Part shown: piece by piece, positions 27,166 through 35,203 of the stretch | How the letters are laid out: each line of letters starts with the position of its first letter | Position numbering within the stretch: the stretch's first letter is position 1 | NCBI RefSeq assembly: GCF_035481675.1 | Contig: NZ_JAYJJW010000001.1 | Coordinates: forward strand, 806,001 to 870,000 | From: Alteriqipengyuania_B sp035481675 | Lineage (GTDB): Bacteria; Pseudomonadota; Alphaproteobacteria; Sphingomonadales; Sphingomonadaceae | Length of the DNA: 64,000 nucleotides | Reading direction: 5' to 3' | Translations under genes and position numbers: made by a program | Notes under the pieces: generated by a model | Database searches by the model: none | Told to the model about the DNA's origin: nothing | Seen by the model: only the letters and a program-made list of their open reading frames with translations

Positions 27166-27792
27166 ATGGGGACGGAGAATTCAGCGAAGGATGCCGCCAG
27201 CGAAGCGCGCATGCCGCGCACCGAGCGGGGCAAGCGGACGCGGCGCAAACTGCTCGACGCAGCGCAGGCGGAATTCGGCGAGCGCGGCTTTGCGGACACA
27301 TCGATCAGTGGCATCACCCGCCGTGCCGACGTCGCCCTGGGCAGTTTCTATACCTACTTCGAATCTAAGGAGAGCATCTTCCGCGACCTGGTGCGCGACA
27401 TGAGCGAACAGGTGCGCGTCGAAGTTTCGAAAGGCGTCGATCCCGAAGCGCAATCCTTTGGCATCGAGCAATCCGCCCTCGCCGCCTTCCTACGCTTCGT
27501 GAAAGCCAACAAGGCGATCTACCGCATCATCGACGAGGCGGAGTTCGTCGATCCGGAATCTTACAGGCTGCATTACGAGAGCACGGCCGCACGCATTCTT
27601 GGTCGCCTCAAGGCCGGCAGTGAAAGCGGCGAATTCCGCGACGACCTGGAAGAAGCGCACGCCTGGGCGGTCATGGGAATGAACGTATTCCTCGGCCTGC
27701 GCTACGCGGTGTGGGACGAAGACGGCGAAGATCCGGACCGCGTGTCCGCCATCGCGCGGTCATTGCTGGAACACGGCCTCGCCAAGCGCTGA
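27166..27792 (+). CDS. TetR/AcrR-family transcriptional regulator
   Basis: 208 residues. The N-terminal helix-turn-helix domain has the family pattern: RRKLLDAAQAEFGERGFADTS, ISGITRRADVALGSFYTYF, then ESKESIF. The C-terminal ligand domain is helical and diverged (LRFVKANKAIYRIIDEAE), with no recognisable ligand signature. The start is the ATG nearest the HTH; an upstream GTG/ATG frame would run through the operator region. Divergent orientation and the shared palindrome suggest it represses the TonB-dependent receptor and itself. Confidence 0.9.
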   Translation: MGTENSAKDAASEARMPRTERGKRTRRKLLDAAQAEFGERGFADTSISGITRRADVALGSFYTYFESKESIFRDLVRDMSEQVRVEVSKGVDPEAQSFGIEQSALAAFLRFVKANKAIYRIIDEAEFVDPESYRLHYESTAARILGRLKAGSESGEFRDDLEEAHAWAVMGMNVFLGLRYAVWDEDGEDPDRVSAIARSLLEHGLAKR

Positions 27793-28404
27793 TCAGCCGT
27801 AGCCCATCAGCTTGAGCACTTCCTCGCGGCTGCGGGCATCTTCGCGGAATGTGCCCATCATCCGACTGGTGACCATGCCCACCCCCGGCGTCCGGACGCC
27901 GCGCGCGGTCATGCAGGCATGGGTGGCGTCGATGACCACCGCGACGCCGCGCGGTTCGAGGTGTTCCCAGATGCATTCCGCCACTTCGGCGGTCAGCCGT
28001 TCCTGGATCTGCAACCGCCGGGCGAACCCGTGCAGAACGCGTGCAAGCTTCGATATGCCGACCACGCGGTTGGTCGGCAGGTAGGCGATGGCGGCCTTGC
28101 CGATGATCGGCGCCATGTGGTGCTCGCAGTGGCTTTGGAACGGGATGTCTTTCAACAAGACGATCTCGTCATAGCCGCCGACCTCCTCGAACACACGGGA
28201 CAGGTGGACGGCAGGGTCTTCGGTGTAGCCGAGGCAATATTCCTTCCATGCGCGCGCGACGCGTTGGGGCGTGTCGAGTAGCCCTTCCCGGTCGGGGTCG
28301 TCCCCCGCCCATCGAAGCAACGTGCGGACAGCGTCCTGCACGTCGTCCGGCACGGGGGGCTTGCCCCGCGGATCGTCTTCGTCGGGACCGACAAGGCTGC
28401 TCAT
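27793..28404 (-). CDS. folE: GTP cyclohydrolase I
   Basis: Converts GTP to 7,8-dihydroneopterin triphosphate, the first step of folate synthesis. 203 residues from the ATG that overlaps the stop of the phospholipase-D-like gene (ATGA). Visible are the zinc-binding SHCEHHMAP with the later Cys of THACMTARG, the substrate loop NRVVGISKLARVL and RRLQIQERLT. It is convergent with the TetR gene, the two stops lying back to back. Confidence 0.96.
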   Translation of the reverse strand: MSSLVGPDEDDPRGKPPVPDDVQDAVRTLLRWAGDDPDREGLLDTPQRVARAWKEYCLGYTEDPAVHLSRVFEEVGGYDEIVLLKDIPFQSHCEHHMAPIIGKAAIAYLPTNRVVGISKLARVLHGFARRLQIQERLTAEVAECIWEHLEPRGVAVVIDATHACMTARGVRTPGVGMVTSRMMGTFREDARSREEVLKLMGYG

Positions 28405-29969
28405 TCGCCGTTCTTCCTCGATAATTTCTTGCGCATGCGGCTGAGGCGTCCTCCCTTGCGGAAGATGCCTCCCTTGGCAAACGGTTCGAGCAGGTCGTCC
28501 GGATCCTCCGGATCGAGCGCCTGGGATCGCGCCAGTTCCTTTTGGACGGTGTTGAGTTCCGGCGGATGGTACCGCTGCAAGCGGCGCGGGCTGTCGGTTT
28601 CGACATGTTCGATCATGGCCGCCATCGAGCCGTGTCGGGCGAGCAGATTGGGCATCTCGTCCTCTTCGACACCGCAGTGTTCGGCCAGCAGCGACCAGCG
28701 CAGGCCGCGAATGACGGTGCCGGCGTGCTCGTTCCCCTTGCGCGCCGCATCTATGAACAGGTCGCATTCGGAATCGAGCCGCATCGACCGGTTGTTGAAA
28801 TTGGCGCTGCCGACCCGCAGCACCTCGTCATCGACGATCATGATCTTCGCATGCACGTAAATCGGCGTTTCGCCGACGTAGGGGCACCAGATCGAGAAGC
28901 GGTTCTTGTGATCCGCTTCTCGCACACAGCGTACGAGTTCGGCCCGGGCATGGTCCATGACCTGCTGTTCCAGCCAGCCATCGGCGTTTTCCGGATGGAC
29001 GATCACGATTTCCGGCGGATCTTCCTCCTCCAGACGCGCGATCATTGCTTCTGCGATCTTGCGAGAGGCGAAATACTGGCTTTCGGCATAGATGAAGCGC
29101 TTGGCCCGGCGAATGTGCGCAAGGAACAATTGCTCGATTTCGGTCACAGCGTCCCAGTCGCGGTATTCCGCGCGGGTGCGGGCAATGCCGATTTCGACAT
29201 TTTCGAACTGCACGTCGAGCTCGTCCGGCCACAAGCTGTCCGTCCGCTTCTCGTGCGGTTTCAGCGCCTTGCCGCCGGCACGGATCCAGCGGTCGCGACC
29301 GATGTCCTCGAGCATATCGGCCACCTCGCCCTCGACCATCATCGTGGCATCATGCCAGGGCGTGTAGGTCCCGCCGCGCGGAGATTTGCGACGCTCGTCG
29401 TCTTCCTTGTGCTCGCGCGTGTCCCAGCGGCCGTCGGTCATGTCGATGCCGCCGCACACCGCTAAGCGATCGTCTAACACGGCAATCTTCTGGTGATGCG
29501 AACACCCGGTGGGATGCGCGCTATCGAAGGTGAAATCGATGCGCTTGTGCGGCGTCCAGCGCAGCAGATCGAACCACATCGAACCGCGCATGGGGAACTT
29601 GAAGATGCCGAAGCTCCACTTGAGCAACCGGATTTCCAGGGTCTTGCGGTGCCGCACGAGCCAGGGAATGAAGCTGCCGAGGCGGGACGGCTGTTCCTTC
29701 TTCCGCCCCTTCTCGAACCAGCGGCGCCCCTCGGTCAGGTGAATGCGCGTATCGAAATCCCACCCGATCAGGAGGATGCGATGGCGCGCTTTCATCATCG
29801 CCTGCTGCATCACGGCAAAATAGCACTGCGCGTCTATGATCAGCGAGGCCCTCTCCGCTTTCGCGAAGCGCCAGACCGTTTCGTCCACGCCTTCCGACAA
29901 GCGCGAAACCTGTTTCGGTTCCGGCTCTTGTTCGGACGGCTGCTCGTCCGACTTGCCCTTCTTTGCCAT
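28401..29969 (-). CDS. Phospholipase D-like protein with two HKD motifs
   Basis: 522 residues, no signal peptide. Two HxKxxxxD catalytic motifs are seen: HHQKIAVLDDRLAVCGG and, in the second half, VHAKIMIVDDEVLRVGSANF with NNRS. This is the arrangement of bacterial phospholipase D/cardiolipin-synthase-like enzymes acting by a covalent phosphohistidine. The charged C-terminal tail and the lack of an N-terminal membrane helix argue against classical cardiolipin synthase. Its stop overlaps the folE start by 4 bases, though no metabolic link is evident. Confidence 0.88.
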   Translation of the reverse strand: MAKKGKSDEQPSEQEPEPKQVSRLSEGVDETVWRFAKAERASLIIDAQCYFAVMQQAMMKARHRILLIGWDFDTRIHLTEGRRWFEKGRKKEQPSRLGSFIPWLVRHRKTLEIRLLKWSFGIFKFPMRGSMWFDLLRWTPHKRIDFTFDSAHPTGCSHHQKIAVLDDRLAVCGGIDMTDGRWDTREHKEDDERRKSPRGGTYTPWHDATMMVEGEVADMLEDIGRDRWIRAGGKALKPHEKRTDSLWPDELDVQFENVEIGIARTRAEYRDWDAVTEIEQLFLAHIRRAKRFIYAESQYFASRKIAEAMIARLEEEDPPEIVIVHPENADGWLEQQVMDHARAELVRCVREADHKNRFSIWCPYVGETPIYVHAKIMIVDDEVLRVGSANFNNRSMRLDSECDLFIDAARKGNEHAGTVIRGLRWSLLAEHCGVEEDEMPNLLARHGSMAAMIEHVETDSPRRLQRYHPPELNTVQKELARSQALDPEDPDDLLEPFAKGGIFRKGGRLSRMRKKLSRKNGE

Positions 29970-29988
29970 GCCCCCCGCCGATCCTGAC

Positions 29989-30477
29989 CTATTCCTTGGC
30001 TTCGCTCTTCTTCTCGGGCGTCACTTCGGCATCGGCCTTTTCGGCTTCCTTGCGGCGATCGAACACCTCGGCCATCTGCTCTTCGTCGTCCGTATCGAGA
30101 TACTTCTCGAAATCCTTGAAGTGCTCGTCCTCCTCCTCGTCGATGTGGTGAAGGTAGTCGTGCTTCAGGGTCTTGAACTTCTGCAGCCACGCGCTCGACG
30201 ACATGTCGGTTGCTGCAAGATCGTTGAGCGTTTCGTTGAGTTCATGGTGCTCGGCCACCGAATGGCGGGTCTCGTCCGTCGTTTCGGGCTTGCGGAGCAT
30301 GGTGGCGTAAAGCGCCTGCTCCTCGGCGGCGGCGTGGCTCTTCACGTCCTTGGTGAATTCAGTGAACAGCTCTTCGCGCTCCGGGCTGTCGCCGCTGGTC
30401 TCGCCGATCTTGTCCAGCAATTCGCGGTGGCGATCGTGGTCTTCCTTGAGGCGAGCGAAAATCTGTTCAGCGGCCAT
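29989..30477 (-). CDS. Hemerythrin HHE cation-binding domain protein
   Basis: 162 residues from the ATG that begins MAAEQIFARLKEDHDRHREL; a longer upstream frame runs through tRNA-Arg and is rejected. The di-iron ligands of the HHE family are suggested by DHDRHRELL, SHAAAEEQ, VAEHHELNE and HDYLHHIDEEEDEHF. A Lys/Glu-rich tail follows. These proteins bind O2, NO or iron, or act in oxidative and general stress responses. It is upstream of the phospholipase-D-like gene. Confidence 0.92.
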   Translation of the reverse strand: MAAEQIFARLKEDHDRHRELLDKIGETSGDSPEREELFTEFTKDVKSHAAAEEQALYATMLRKPETTDETRHSVAEHHELNETLNDLAATDMSSSAWLQKFKTLKHDYLHHIDEEEDEHFKDFEKYLDTDDEEQMAEVFDRRKEAEKADAEVTPEKKSEAKE

Positions 30478-30555
30478 GGCAATTCTCCGATTGTGTGCTT
30501 GGTTGGAGAATGTGCGGGCGCGCGGAGGGTTCCAACCTCTCGTTGACCCGAAACC

Positions 30556-30593
30556 AAACACCCCGCCCCCGCTTTCGCGGAGACGGGGTGTTT
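30556..30593 (-). terminator. Terminator of tRNA-Arg
   Basis: A 10-bp perfect stem (AAACACCCCG / CGGGGTGTTT) just past the tRNA 3' end on the minus strand, continuing into GGTTTC. The inner part can pair further (CCCCGC / GCGG around a TTTC-type loop). Confidence 0.75.
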
Positions 30594-30595
30594 GA

Positions 30596-30672
30596 TGGCG
30601 CGCCCGGAAGGATTCGAACCTCCGGCCACCTGATTCGTAGTCAGGTACTCTATCCAGCTGAGCTACGGGCGC
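30596..30672 (-). tRNA. tRNA-Arg (ACG)
   Basis: Acceptor arms GCGCCCG and CGGGCGC with discriminator G and an encoded CCA. The anticodon stem-loop CTGACTACGAATCAG gives anticodon ACG, which needs TadA editing to inosine. The T-arm GGTTCGAATCC and D-arm AGCTCAGCTGG are present. 77 bases. Confidence 0.96.
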
Positions 30673-30686
30673 GCACTGGAAGCGGG

Positions 30687-30715
30687 CACATAGGCAGGGG
30701 ATTTGCGCTTGGCAA
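30687..30715 (-). promoter_or_regulatory. Predicted promoter of tRNA-Arg
   Basis: On the minus strand TTGCCA and TATGTG are 17 bases apart, 14 bases before the mature tRNA 5' end. The -35 lies in the 10-mer TTGCCAAGCG, the same as at tRNA-Asn. Confidence 0.55.
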
Positions 30716-30718
30716 TAG

Positions 30719-31156
30719 CTATTCCGGGAAAAGCCGCCCCAGCTTTGCCGCAAGCTCGACGTCGAGCGGCGGGCGCTCGAGACCGTCGATTTCCGCGACT
30801 GTGAACCAGCCGATGCCCTCCCCCTCGACGGCACGCGGGGTCCCCGCAAATTCCCCTACCCTGTAAAGGAGTATGACAATTCCCGGCTCATCATCGACAG
30901 CGTCATGCTGGGCGAAAGAGACCGGCTCGACCGCCGCCGGATCGATCTCGATATCCAGCTCTTCGTAAAGCTCGCGCACCAAAGCTTCCGTCGGCTTTTC
31001 AAATACTTCCACCTTTCCACCGGGGAATTCCCACAACCCGCCATGCGCCTTTGCGAGCGGCCTGCGATGCATCAGCCATCGACCCGCCCCGTCGGAGATC
31101 GCGCCCGCAACCACCAGCAGGTATGTCGGATTATTTTTCACGTCGCAGCCCGCCAT
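30719..31156 (-). CDS. NUDIX hydrolase, MutT type (8-oxo-dGTP diphosphatase candidate)
   Basis: 145 residues from the ATG of MAGCDVKNN. The NUDIX box runs from GGKVEVFEKPTEAL to RELYEELDIEI and is complete. Preceding residues RRPLAKAHGGLWEFPGG match the MutT-type purine-binding segment. From the family it would remove oxidised dGTP from the nucleotide pool. It lies just upstream of the tRNA-Arg promoter on the same strand and divergent from the Flp pilins. Confidence 0.88.
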   Translation of the reverse strand: MAGCDVKNNPTYLLVVAGAISDGAGRWLMHRRPLAKAHGGLWEFPGGKVEVFEKPTEALVRELYEELDIEIDPAAVEPVSFAQHDAVDDEPGIVILLYRVGEFAGTPRAVEGEGIGWFTVAEIDGLERPPLDVELAAKLGRLFPE

Positions 31157-31219
31157 CAACCTTTTGTTAGCATCCTCGCTGCAGAAAGGCCCCATCGCAA
31201 CACGTCATTGGGGTGACCG

Positions 31220-31402
31220 ATGTTCAACATCATCAAGTCATTGGGGAACGACGAGAAGGGCGCCACGGCTGTGGAGTACGGCCTGATCGTCGCATTGATC
31301 GTGGTTGCGATCATCGGCGCCGTCAAAGGCGTCGCCGATGAAAACAACGGCATGTGGGCCACCGTCAACAACAAGACGGCAGTCGCACACGGCACCGTTT
31401 AG
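31220..31402 (+). CDS. Flp/Fap-type pilin (first copy)
   Basis: 60 residues. The Flp prepilin motif reads DEKGATAVEYGLI, with the prepilin-peptidase cut expected after Gly and Glu at +5. A hydrophobic helix (LIVALIVVAIIGAVKG) and a short polar tail follow. Flp pilins are assembled by Tad machinery into adhesive pili; no tad/cpa genes are in the window. A second pilin follows about 100 bases downstream. Confidence 0.92.
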   Translation: MFNIIKSLGNDEKGATAVEYGLIVALIVVAIIGAVKGVADENNGMWATVNNKTAVAHGTV

Positions 31403-31504
31403 AGTTTCTAAACTTCCGGCCGATATTTGAAGCAAGTCCCGAAGGCGCCAACGGCAAATCCGGGCAGGGTACCGAAGACTGAAGACTGAACCAGGAGACC
31501 AAAA

Positions 31505-31672
31505 ATGCAGTTCATCAACAAGCTCGTCCGTGACGAAGAAGGCGCGACCGCAATCGAATACGGCCTGATCGCCGCTCTGATCGCAGTTGCAGCTATCGCA
31601 GCTATGCAGGGCCTCGGCACGCAGCTGAACACGACCTTCACCAAGGTCAGCACGGACATGGCCGGCGTCTAA
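31505..31672 (+). CDS. Flp/Fap-type pilin (second copy)
   Basis: 55 residues with ATG preceded by CCAGGAG. The prepilin motif is DEEGATAIEYGLI, followed by ALIAVAAIAAMQGLG and a Thr/Lys tail ending DMAGV. It is a paralogue of the pilin just upstream, closest in the first 30 residues and diverged in the tail. It is followed by a strong terminator, so the pair likely forms one transcript. The short length makes it easy to miss in gene calling. Confidence 0.92.
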   Translation: MQFINKLVRDEEGATAIEYGLIAALIAVAAIAAMQGLGTQLNTTFTKVSTDMAGV

Positions 31673-31694
31673 GACGTTCGGACCAACCGAAAAG

Positions 31695-31730
31695 AAAGGC
31701 GGCCGGAGCGATCCGGCCGCCTTTTTCTTT
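31695..31730. terminator. Strong intrinsic terminator after the pilin pair
   Basis: A 13-bp perfect stem (AAAGGCGGCCGGA / TCCGGCCGCCTTT) with loop GCGA and a T-run TTTTTCTTT. It also lies 38 bases past the stop of the convergent M48 protease gene and can serve both. Confidence 0.92.
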
Positions 31731-31767
31731 GTCTGCAATCCGCGCCCTGCGATTCGGCGCGAAGCAA

Positions 31768-33258
31768 TTACCGCCCGCGAACCACGATCTTGTAGCTTTG
31801 CCCGGCGCGGACCTGGTCGGTGGAGGACAGGCCGTTGAGGACACGGAAGCGCGCTTCCTGCGCACTGTCGTAAGCCATCCGGCGCGACAGTGTGGCGACC
31901 GAATCGCCGCTGCCGGCAACGACGACATCGATGATACGGGGCACGATCCGCGCCGCTTCCGCATCCGAAATACGCCGCACGGACTGGAACATCGGATTAA
32001 AGATGCCGGTCTGTCCGGCCTGGGTGATGGTGAGGAAGTGGTAGGCACGGCCGCCACCGAAGTCATACGCGAAGACGGTCACGTCGATCTGCTGCTGGCC
32101 GTTGTTGACACGCGCGACGCCATACGAAGCCGGAAGGCCGTTGACGGTCGTGCGCTCGATGACCTGCGGGGTGACCTGCTGCTGCTGGTTGCCGAGCTTT
32201 GCGAACTGGGCGCGCACGTAGGTCTCAAGGTTGCCGTTGTAGCTGTCGGTGGTGAACTGGCCCTGACCTCGGTCGCCATTGATCGAAACCGCGCGCGGCG
32301 AGTTCACCATGTAAAACCCGTTCGGGGCCGAGAAGCTGAGACGGAAGTCGGGATGGATGAAGGTGTTGCCCTCAATCATGCCCTGTTCCGGCTTGTCGCC
32401 ATAAGCCAGCCCGTCGATGCGGCTGAGGAAGCGGTCGCGATTTGTAGTCGTGCCCGGCTTGCCGGCCGCAAAGGACAGCGCATCGTTGACACGCTCTGCG
32501 GGGTCGGGGTGGGTCGAAGCCCATTCCGGCAAGGTTGCATTGCCGCGACCCTGCAATTGCGAATCGAGCGAGTTTTGGGCTGCGAGGCTGGCAAGTACGG
32601 TTGCCATCGCGCGCGGATCGTATCCGGCCTGGCTAAGGTAAGTGATGCCAAGCTGGTCGGCCTCAATTTCCTGGCTGCGCGAATAGGACAGGGTAGCAAG
32701 CTGCGGTGCTTGGCCGGCAACCTGCTGGCCCAGGCGGCCGAGCGCGCTGTCACCGAGCAGCACGGCCGAGGCGACCTGGCCGAGGATGCCGAGCAGCTGA
32801 TTGCGCTGCGCCGTTTGTTGGCGCCGGGCGGAATGGCGAGCGGCGACATGGCCGACCTCGTGGCCCAGCACGCCTGCAAGCTCTGCCTCGTTGTTCATCA
32901 GGCCGACCAGCTGGCGGGTGATGTAGACGTAGCCGCCCGGGACGGCGAAGGCATTGTTGACCGAGCTGTCGAGCGTGGTGACAGTGAAACTGTCGCGCGC
33001 ACCGGCAAGGCCCGAACGAACCGAAATGTCCTTGCCGATCATTTCGACATAGGCCGCCGCCGGGCCGGTTTCCTGGCCGCCGAACTGCTGGATGAATTGC
33101 GGGTGGGCTTCCTGTCCGATCTTGGCCTCTTCGGGCGTGATCGGCGCCCCGGCGGGCACGTTCGCCCCGGGGATGGACGCGCAGGCCGATAGCGCGAGCG
33201 CGGTCGCGGCCCCGGCTGCAAGACGTGCGAAGCGGAATTTCTGGGTAAGTGCGGTCAT
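31768..33258 (-). CDS. M48-family zinc metalloprotease lipoprotein with LysM-like C-terminus
   Basis: 496 residues. The N-terminus has a lipobox-like LALSACAS, so it is probably lipid-anchored in the periplasm. The zinc site is VLGHEVGHVAARH, with the third ligand Glu in QEIEADQLG. The middle domain after the protease carries a beta-rich segment, and the C-terminus (FRVLNGLSSTDQVRAGQSYKIV) resembles a LysM motif. This is the BepA/YfgC-like layout used in outer-membrane protein quality control, but with LysM in place of the TPR region. GGAGG precedes the ATG. Confidence 0.9.
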   Translation of the reverse strand: MTALTQKFRFARLAAGAATALALSACASIPGANVPAGAPITPEEAKIGQEAHPQFIQQFGGQETGPAAAYVEMIGKDISVRSGLAGARDSFTVTTLDSSVNNAFAVPGGYVYITRQLVGLMNNEAELAGVLGHEVGHVAARHSARRQQTAQRNQLLGILGQVASAVLLGDSALGRLGQQVAGQAPQLATLSYSRSQEIEADQLGITYLSQAGYDPRAMATVLASLAAQNSLDSQLQGRGNATLPEWASTHPDPAERVNDALSFAAGKPGTTTNRDRFLSRIDGLAYGDKPEQGMIEGNTFIHPDFRLSFSAPNGFYMVNSPRAVSINGDRGQGQFTTDSYNGNLETYVRAQFAKLGNQQQQVTPQVIERTTVNGLPASYGVARVNNGQQQIDVTVFAYDFGGGRAYHFLTITQAGQTGIFNPMFQSVRRISDAEAARIVPRIIDVVVAGSGDSVATLSRRMAYDSAQEARFRVLNGLSSTDQVRAGQSYKIVVRGR

Positions 33259-33351
33259 GGCAATCCTCCACGGGTCGGGCGCGGAGCTGGTGTCCGCTGT
33301 TACCCTCTCCGAACCGCCATGAAGGTTCCTTGTTCCCGCGAAAGGCGCGTC

Positions 33352-34299
33352 CTAACGCGCGTCGATCTGCAGGAACCGCTCTTCGCGCAAGCGCCTGATT
33401 TCCGCAGGGTCTTTGCCCGCAAGCCCATCCAGCTCCTCGCTTATGGCCCGGGAAAGATACTCGGCGGCACCCGCATGGTCGCGGTGCGCCCCGCCAACGG
33501 GCTCGCGCACGATGCGGTCGATCACGCCGAGCGACTTGAGGTCCTGCGCGGTCATCTTCATCGCCTCGGCAGCGTCGGGAGCCTTTTCCGCCGTGCGCCA
33601 CAGGATCGACGCGCAGCCTTCAGGCGAAATCACCGAATAGACCGCGTGCTCCAACATCAGCACTCGCTCCGCGCTCGCCAGCGCGACAGCACCGCCGGAG
33701 CCGCCCTCGCCCACGATTACTGCCACCATCGGCGTCGGCAGGGCGAGGCAAGCCTCGGTCGCGCGGGCGATGGCTTCCGCCTGCCCGCGTTCTTCGGCCT
33801 CCACGCCAGGGAATGCGCCCGACGTATCCACCAGCGTGACTACCGGCAGGTCAAAACGTCCGGCCAGGTCCATCAACCGGATCGCCTTGCGATAGCCCTC
33901 CGGCTTGCCCATGCCGAAATTGTGCTTCAGCCGGCTTTCGGTGTCGTTGCCCTTCTCGTGCCCGATCACCATCACGCGCCGGTCGCCGAGCCTTGCAAAG
34001 CCGCCCTGGATCGCCTCGTCGTCGCCATACAGACGGTCGCCGCCCAAGGGCGTGAAGTCGGCAAAGATACGCTCGACATAGTCGCGAAAATGCGGGCGCG
34101 CGGGATGCCGGGCGACTTGCGTCTTCTGCCACGGTGTCAACGCGGCATAGGTGCTGGCGAGCAAGTCCGCGCTCTTGGCCTCCAACCGGGCAAGCTCGTT
34201 GCCGATGTCCACTTCATCGCCCGCAGCGGCGGCGCGCAAGTCGGCAATACGGGATTCCAGTGCTGCGACCGGCTTTTCGAATTCGAGATAGCTAACCAT
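33352..34299 (-). CDS. accA: Acetyl-CoA carboxylase carboxyltransferase subunit alpha
   Basis: With AccD it transfers CO2 from carboxybiotin to acetyl-CoA, making malonyl-CoA for fatty acids. 315 residues, the normal length. The AccA-specific N-terminal helix (YLEFEKPVAALESRIADL) is followed by the crotonase-like core with VVTLVDTSGAFPGVEAEERGQ and VIVGEGGSGGAVALA. It lies downstream of a Xer recombinase gene with 12 bases between, on the same strand. Confidence 0.97.
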   Translation of the reverse strand: MVSYLEFEKPVAALESRIADLRAAAAGDEVDIGNELARLEAKSADLLASTYAALTPWQKTQVARHPARPHFRDYVERIFADFTPLGGDRLYGDDEAIQGGFARLGDRRVMVIGHEKGNDTESRLKHNFGMGKPEGYRKAIRLMDLAGRFDLPVVTLVDTSGAFPGVEAEERGQAEAIARATEACLALPTPMVAVIVGEGGSGGAVALASAERVLMLEHAVYSVISPEGCASILWRTAEKAPDAAEAMKMTAQDLKSLGVIDRIVREPVGGAHRDHAGAAEYLSRAISEELDGLAGKDPAEIRRLREERFLQIDAR

Positions 34300-34311
34300 C
34301 GGACAAAGCCG

Positions 34312-35199
34312 CTAGTCGCTTCGCCTGCGCGCTGCAAGCGGATGCCGTTCGTTCACCAGGGCGACGAGCCGCGCGGAGTCCACATGGGTATAGATTTGCG
34401 TGGTCGCGATGTCGGCATGGCCTAGCATCGTCTGCAGCACGCGCAGGTCCGCCCCGCCCTCCAGCAGGTGCGTGGCAAAGGCGTGGCGCAGGACATGCGG
34501 GCTGAGCTTGGCGGGGTCCAGCCCGGCGCGCCCCGCGAGCGCCTTGAGCAACTGGAACAGCCGCACGCGGGAAAGATGCTTGCCTCCGCGCGAAGGAAAA
34601 AGGTGCTTCGTATCCTGCGGCCGGACCGCCAGCCAGCGCGATAGCACGGCGCGCGCGCGGCGGCTGACCGGCACCATGCGCGCTTGCCCGCCCTTGCCGG
34701 TCACGGTCAGGAACGGCGCATCGCGCGGCACCGCCGCCAGCGGGAGAGAGACGAGTTCAGTGGCGCGCAGGCCCGAACCGTAGAGCAATTCGATCAGCAC
34801 GAGCAGCCGGATCGCCGCGGGCTCGTCGCTATCCGCCTCCTCCTCCGCTTTCCGGAAAAGCAGCTCGATCTGGTCGTGGCCCAGCAATTTCGGGAGCGGG
34901 CGGCGCGTGGCAGGACGCGGCAGGGCGGAAGACGGGTCGTCATCGCGCAGCCCCTCGTCCACGCAAAAGCCGTAAAACTGGCGCAAGGCAGAGGATTTTC
35001 GCGCCACCGTGCTCGGCGCAAGGTCGCTCCACGCGGCGGAGAGTTTCGCCAGCGCATCCCGCGATGCGGAAAGTGGATCGCCGATCAGTTCGGCCGCGCC
35101 TTCGAGATCGCGGCGATAGGCGGCGAGCGTGTTGGCGGCCGCCCCCCGCTCCGCAGCCAACATGGCGAGGAAACTCTCCACCGCCTCGCCGGCCGCCAT
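34312..35199 (-). CDS. xerD: Tyrosine recombinase, XerD type
   Basis: 295 residues, the length of chromosome-dimer resolvases. The SAM-like N-terminal domain (ERGAAANTLAAYRRDL) is followed by a catalytic domain with Arg in LYGSGLRATELV, the HVLRHAFATHLLEGG block and Tyr in TTQIYTHVD. It acts with XerC at dif. Location with accA and upstream of aroK is usual for XerD in alphaproteobacteria, which is why XerD is chosen over XerC. No att site or phage gene is near, so it is not an integrase. Confidence 0.9.
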   Translation of the reverse strand: MAAGEAVESFLAMLAAERGAAANTLAAYRRDLEGAAELIGDPLSASRDALAKLSAAWSDLAPSTVARKSSALRQFYGFCVDEGLRDDDPSSALPRPATRRPLPKLLGHDQIELLFRKAEEEADSDEPAAIRLLVLIELLYGSGLRATELVSLPLAAVPRDAPFLTVTGKGGQARMVPVSRRARAVLSRWLAVRPQDTKHLFPSRGGKHLSRVRLFQLLKALAGRAGLDPAKLSPHVLRHAFATHLLEGGADLRVLQTMLGHADIATTQIYTHVDSARLVALVNERHPLAARRRSD

Positions 35200-35203
35200 C
35201 GAC

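Noticed and set aside
34312..35199. Integrase of a mobile element
   Set aside because: Length and motifs fit XerD, it lies among housekeeping genes, and no att repeat, tRNA junction or phage gene is nearby.
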